Below are positions 5,579 to 8,918 of a stretch of 8,918 nucleotides of DNA, piece by piece (position 1 is the first letter of the stretch; each line of letters begins with the position of its first letter). Under the pieces are notes generated by a model. It saw nothing but the letters and a program-made list of their open reading frames with translations, did not search any database and was not told where the DNA came from. This DNA comes from Oscillospiraceae bacterium (GTDB lineage Bacteria > Bacillota > Clostridia > Oscillospirales > Acutalibacteraceae): NCBI GenBank assembly GCA_022508865.1, contig JAFLUK010000056.1, positions 1 through 8,918 on the forward strand, read 5' to 3'. Made by a program: the position numbers and the translations under genes.

Positions 5579-6898
5579 TCACTTGAAATCTGCTTTTCTT
5601 ATTTCACTTATACCAAAGACATATGCTTTATCACTTTTATACATAACAAATGACCTTGCGTCATTTCCTGCCTCTGCAGTGCCGTCAACAGTGCCGTCAT
5701 CATCAAGAAGATACAGCTTACCGTTTGAAAGAATAGCTAAATCCCCTTTGTAGGTGCTGACAGCCTCTACCTTATAATCACTGTTGATAGTATAGTCAAT
5801 TTCTCCGGAGGAGTCAAAGAAAAGTATGTCGCAATTTCTGCCGTCACCGCTTCTTGAAAGTGACACAACAAAGGTTTTTGTGTCGGGATTATATTCATAG
5901 GTGGTAAGGGTACGGGAGTTATATGGTTCCTTCATAGGTTCTTCCTCGGACAAATCCAAGGTGTATACTGCATTGTTTGCCACTGCGCTTACTGTGTCTG
6001 ACGAGAGATAAAAAATATCATAAATTACAGATTCTGTCAAATCATATTCCATTACAGGCTTTTCCTTGTTAAAGTCAAGAACATACACCTTTGTATGCTC
6101 GGCACCGTTAACCGAGGTAATTCCGCAACAAACAGCCTGATTTCCTCTGCTGTTAATTGCAACTGATGTAATGTAGTAGTCTGCAAAGGAATATTCGTAC
6201 ATTTTTTTATACTCATTATTATATGCAGTCATAACAGACAGATAACCACTGCCCTCGGTTACTATACAATAGTAGCCGTCGCTGTTAATATCGGCAGTAA
6301 AAATGCCGTATTTGGTACTGCCCTTGTGCTTGGTCTTTTTAACGTCATTTATCAAAAATCCATTACTGCCTGCACCGTATACTATATTGTAGTTACTTGT
6401 TCCTCTAACTATAGGAGAACTGAAATTAAGCTGTGTGTTAATAATTTCTCCTGCTGTACTGCTAAGTTCAACATAGGATGTGTCACTGGCATAGGCAGGG
6501 TAGTCACCCATCATTCTGAAATTACCTTTGCTTATTTCTGTACCTACAATTTCCACAGGATAATCTTCACCCTCTGAAACACCCAGAATACTCTGACTGA
6601 ACCAAGTGGAAATATTGTCCCAGGTAATGCTTTCTCTGTTTGCAAATATAAGCACAAAAACCATCAGCACCACAATTATGCCCACAACAACGAATACACG
6701 CTTTAAAAGACCTTTGTCCAGCTTTACTTCATTGTGGGAATATTCATTATATTCCTTGATAGGTACATTTTCGTAGCTCAACACATCTCTCTTTTTGTTG
6801 CGTTTATTCTGTTTTGGCTGCTTTGCCTTCTTTACTCTGGTATCCTTATCTGCGGCAAAGCGTGTTTTTCTGTTTTTTGTTGCTCCGTGTTTTCCCAT
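5579..6898 (-). CDS. DUF5711-like membrane-anchored beta-propeller protein
   Basis: A 439-residue protein of unknown function. Residues 1-65 form a very basic cytoplasmic tail (many Lys/Arg/Asn), residues 67-86 one transmembrane helix, and the rest an extracytoplasmic domain of repeated short beta-strand segments. Recurrent patterns of the type Y-x-V-x-x-L-D, S-x-x-G-x and V-Y-T-L-D-L (for example around residues 270-325 and 395-415) look like blades of a beta-propeller. From memory this arrangement matches clostridial proteins assigned to DUF5711. I see no catalytic motif. The ATG is preceded by a GGGAAAGAG stretch (6901-6909), a weak ribosome binding site. It follows truA by 26 bases and precedes cvpA, so a cell-surface role linked to membrane genes is plausible but inferred. 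Confidence 0.75.
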   Translation of the reverse strand: MGKHGATKNRKTRFAADKDTRVKKAKQPKQNKRNKKRDVLSYENVPIKEYNEYSHNEVKLDKGLLKRVFVVVGIIVVLMVFVLIFANRESITWDNISTWFSQSILGVSEGEDYPVEIVGTEISKGNFRMMGDYPAYASDTSYVELSSTAGEIINTQLNFSSPIVRGTSNYNIVYGAGSNGFLINDVKKTKHKGSTKYGIFTADINSDGYYCIVTEGSGYLSVMTAYNNEYKKMYEYSFADYYITSVAINSRGNQAVCCGITSVNGAEHTKVYVLDFNKEKPVMEYDLTESVIYDIFYLSSDTVSAVANNAVYTLDLSEEEPMKEPYNSRTLTTYEYNPDTKTFVVSLSRSGDGRNCDILFFDSSGEIDYTINSDYKVEAVSTYKGDLAILSNGKLYLLDDDGTVDGTAEAGNDARSFVMYKSDKAYVFGISEIRKADFK

Positions 6899-6924
6899 AA
6901 CTCTTTCCCAATTTTAACTCTGAA

Positions 6925-7662
6925 TTAGTATTTTACCTTTTCCAGGTAAAGCCCTTGGGGCGGTGCTGTTATTCCCTTGTGATTTCTGCTTTTTTGTTCA
7001 AAAATTGCAGGAATACCGTCAGCAGGGATTTGACCCTGTTGAATTTTCAGCAGCGTACCCACCATAATCCTTACCATATTGTATAAAAAGCCGTCGGCTT
7101 CCACTGACATAATCACCATATCCCCCTGCCTTGTAACAGAAAAATCAGTGATTGTCCTTTCCATATTTTCCATTTTACGATTGTCTGCCGTACAAAATGA
7201 GGTAAAATCGTGCTTACCCACAAAGTCCTGTGCAGATTTATTAAGAAGTTTTTCGTCGATTTTCCATCTGTAGTGAAGTGCGTAATCCTTCAGGAAGGGA
7301 TTGCGTACAGGGCTGTTCCAGATTTTGTATACATATCTTTTGCCCTTACAGTCATACCTTGCGTGGAAATCCGAATCAACCTCTTTGCAGTCAAGAACTG
7401 CCACCGACAGGGGAAGAAAGTTGTTCAGCGCTCCCTTTAGCCTTTCAGGAGGTATTGAATGTTCTGTCTGCATACTGATACAAAACATATTTGCATGAAC
7501 GCCGCTGTCTGTCCTTGAACAAGCCTTGATGTCGGGAGATTCTCCCAGCACCTTAACAAGCGCATTTTGAAAAACCTCTTGAACGGTTACAGCATTGTTC
7601 TGTATTTGCCAGCCGTGATAGCAGCTGCCGTCATATGTGATTGTAATTAAAAAATTTCTCAT
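6925..7662 (-). CDS. truA: tRNA pseudouridine(38-40) synthase TruA
   Basis: A 245-residue enzyme that isomerises uridine to pseudouridine at positions 38, 39 and 40 of the tRNA anticodon arm. The catalytic Asp is D52 in the R50-T-D-S-G-V-H signature. Other TruA landmarks are the N-terminal Y10-D-G-x2-Y-x-G-W block, the K108-R-Y-x-Y stretch, H151-D-F-x2-F and G191-F-L-Y-x-M-V-R198, with R198 near the active site. Length is normal for the family. The ribosome binding site is weak (AGTGA just before the ATG). The gene sits 26 bases after ecfT, the usual Firmicutes order (ecfA1-ecfA2-ecfT-truA). There, rplM and rpsI often follow; here a DUF5711-like gene does. Confidence 0.95.
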   Translation of the reverse strand: MRNFLITITYDGSCYHGWQIQNNAVTVQEVFQNALVKVLGESPDIKACSRTDSGVHANMFCISMQTEHSIPPERLKGALNNFLPLSVAVLDCKEVDSDFHARYDCKGKRYVYKIWNSPVRNPFLKDYALHYRWKIDEKLLNKSAQDFVGKHDFTSFCTADNRKMENMERTITDFSVTRQGDMVIMSVEADGFLYNMVRIMVGTLLKIQQGQIPADGIPAIFEQKSRNHKGITAPPQGLYLEKVKY

Positions 7663-7688
7663 TTTTCACTATATATTTTATAAGTTTT

Positions 7689-8501
7689 TTATCTTATTGT
7701 GTGTGGTAAAAATACATTGCAAAGCACAACGCCTGCAATTATTGCTCCCAAAATCAAAAAGCCTGCAATGTCCCTGCCCTGCATATGGAGGGACTTCATC
7801 TTTGTTCTGCCCTTGCCGCCGTTATAACAACGGCACTCCATTGCCATAGCCAAATCAAAGGCTCTTCTGAACGCGGATACAAACAGGGGAATCAACACAG
7901 GAATAAGTGATTTTGCTCTTTTTACAAGACCTCCGCTTTCCATATCTGCCCCACGAGCCTTTTGCGCCATCATAATCTTGTCGGTTTCCTCCAACAGAGT
8001 TGGCACAAAGCGAAGAGCTATTGTCATCATCATTGCAATTTCGTGAACCTTAATGTGAAAAATCTTCAGTGGCTTCATCAGTCTTTCTATTGCGTCTGTA
8101 AGTTCAGTCGGTGAGGTTGTAAAGGTAAGCGCCGCCGAAGCTATCAGCAGGCAGACAATTCTGGACACAATAAATATAGAATTGTTTATACCGCCTTGGG
8201 TAATTGAAACAGGTCCAAGAGTTAAATAAACCTTACCTCCGCCGTAAAACAGATTCAGCACTGATGTAAGCACAATGACTATTATCATCATTTTAAGGCT
8301 TTTTAAATACTGCTTTATTCTTACGCCGCTTAAAAGCATAAAAATTATTGCAAACACAAAGGGTATTGCAAGTGCGTAAAAGTTAAAGGTGCAGAAAATC
8401 AGCACAATATATGCAATAAGGAAAATCATCTTTGCTCTGGGATCAAGGCGGTGGATTATACTTTTTGCCGGTATATACTGTCCGAAAACTATATCTTTCA
8501 T
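7689..8501 (-). CDS. ecfT: ECF transporter transmembrane coupling protein EcfT
   Basis: A 270-residue membrane protein that couples ATP hydrolysis by EcfA1/EcfA2 to substrate-binding S-components in energy-coupling-factor importers of vitamins and metals. It opens with the family's H17-R-L-D-P-R-x-K24 segment, followed by hydrophobic helices (about 26-58, 70-85, 108-127, 158-170) and a cytoplasmic coupling region with A182-R183-G184. The second coupling motif reads M221-E-C-R-C-Y226-N-G-G where ARG is the textbook form; R224 is retained. The last helix spans about 246-265. AAGGAGGG (8511-8518) precedes the ATG, which overlaps the ecfA2 stop by one base (TAATG), so the two are translationally coupled. 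The S-component(s) are not in this window. Confidence 0.93.
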   Translation of the reverse strand: MKDIVFGQYIPAKSIIHRLDPRAKMIFLIAYIVLIFCTFNFYALAIPFVFAIIFMLLSGVRIKQYLKSLKMMIIVIVLTSVLNLFYGGGKVYLTLGPVSITQGGINNSIFIVSRIVCLLIASAALTFTTSPTELTDAIERLMKPLKIFHIKVHEIAMMMTIALRFVPTLLEETDKIMMAQKARGADMESGGLVKRAKSLIPVLIPLFVSAFRRAFDLAMAMECRCYNGGKGRTKMKSLHMQGRDIAGFLILGAIIAGVVLCNVFLPHTIR

Positions 8502-8918
8502 TACAGCCTGCCCTCCTTTTTCAGAAGTTGGGTTATACTGTCATATGCTTCTTCAACAGTAAGGATACCCCTTGGCAGGTGGATACCGTTTTCTATAAGC
8601 TTTTGTGTTATTTTTGTAATCTGTGGAACTCTCAAGCCCATTTTTTCAAGACGGTCACCCATTGCAAAAACATTCTTTGTGGTATCAAGAATTTCAGCCC
8701 TGCCCTTATTCATAACAAGTATTCTGTCGGCAACTCTGGCTATATCCTCCATTGAATGAGATACCAGAATAACAGTGTTTTTTCTTTCCCTGTGATATTC
8801 AACTATCTGGCCAAGAAGCTTGTCCCTTCCCTGTGGGTCAAGACCTGCCGCAGGCTCGTCCAGAATAAGCACCTCCGGATCCATTGCAATAACACCTGCT
8901 ATGGCGGCTCTTCTTTTT
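8501..8918 (-). CDS. ecfA2: ECF transporter ATPase EcfA2, C-terminal part (5' end outside window)
   Basis: The C-terminal 139 or so residues of an ABC ATPase. The reading frame stays open to the window edge, giving K-R-R-A-A-I-A-G-V-I-A-M after the missing signature motif. Visible parts are Walker B L-I-L-D-E-P (about 8855-8872), the D-loop A-G-L-D-P-Q-G-R-D, and the switch histidine in V-S-H-S-M-E-D. The Walker A and the start of the signature lie beyond 8918. The KRR-x-AIAG segment, the HSMED form and the C-terminal helical tail favour EcfA2 over EcfA1. An internal ATG at 8882-8884 is not the real start. The stop overlaps the ecfT start by one base. Confidence 0.9.
   Translation of the reverse strand, partial: KRRAAIAGVIAMDPEVLILDEPAAGLDPQGRDKLLGQIVEYHRERKNTVILVSHSMEDIARVADRILVMNKGRAEILDTTKNVFAMGDRLEKMGLRVPQITKITQKLIENGIHLPRGILTVEEAYDSITQLLKKEGRL
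8511..8518 (-). promoter_or_regulatory. ecfT ribosome binding site within ecfA2
   Basis: AAGGAGGG on the minus strand within the last codons of ecfA2, 9 bases before the ecfT ATG. With the TAATG stop/start overlap it indicates coupled translation, fitting two subunits needed in one complex. Confidence 0.75.

Noticed and set aside
8432..8759. Plus-strand open frames opposite ecfT/ecfA2
   Set aside because: The minus strand encodes conserved ECF transporter proteins; the plus-strand frames have no recognisable motif.

Overview
The window looks like a chromosomal segment from a low-GC Gram-positive anaerobe of the class Clostridia, most likely an Oscillospiraceae/Ruminococcus-type gut bacterium. 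The reasons are the AT-rich sequence, strong AAGGAGG-type ribosome binding sites, an energy-coupling-factor (ECF) gene set followed by truA, a ClpE-type zinc-finger unfoldase, and a secreted dockerin protein, a hallmark of cohesin/dockerin-using fibre or starch degraders. The species cannot be fixed from this sequence.

Layout. (1) Positions 1-1132, minus strand: a two-gene cassette that exports an extremely Ser-rich putative lipoprotein (608-1132) and then a small dockerin protein without a catalytic module (143-592). It ends at a strong hairpin terminator (32-80). (2) Positions 1133-1278: an AT-rich divergent intergenic region with a candidate minus-strand promoter. (3) Positions 1279-1713, plus strand: the only plus-strand gene, a 144-residue helical protein of unknown function, closed by a bidirectional hairpin (1725-1754) shared with the convergent operon. 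(4) Positions 1787-8918, minus strand: a compact run of seven genes read right to left, ecfA2 (5' end outside the window), ecfT, truA, a DUF5711-like membrane-anchored protein, cvpA, pgsA and clpE. Gaps range from a 1-base overlap (ecfA2/ecfT) to 99 bases (before cvpA, where a weak internal promoter may sit).

How the genes work together. EcfA2 and EcfT are parts of the shared motor of ECF vitamin/micronutrient importers. TruA modifies tRNA anticodon arms. The DUF5711-like protein and CvpA are membrane proteins of unclear role. PgsA makes the precursor of phosphatidylglycerol. ClpE is a stress unfoldase that can feed ClpP. The run is mainly housekeeping, but clpE being locked to pgsA (3-base gap) rather than having its own stress promoter is notable. 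The accessory part is the Ser-rich lipoprotein/dockerin pair, the best candidate for poorly described biology here. I saw no tRNA, rRNA, CRISPR array, insertion sequence or prophage gene.
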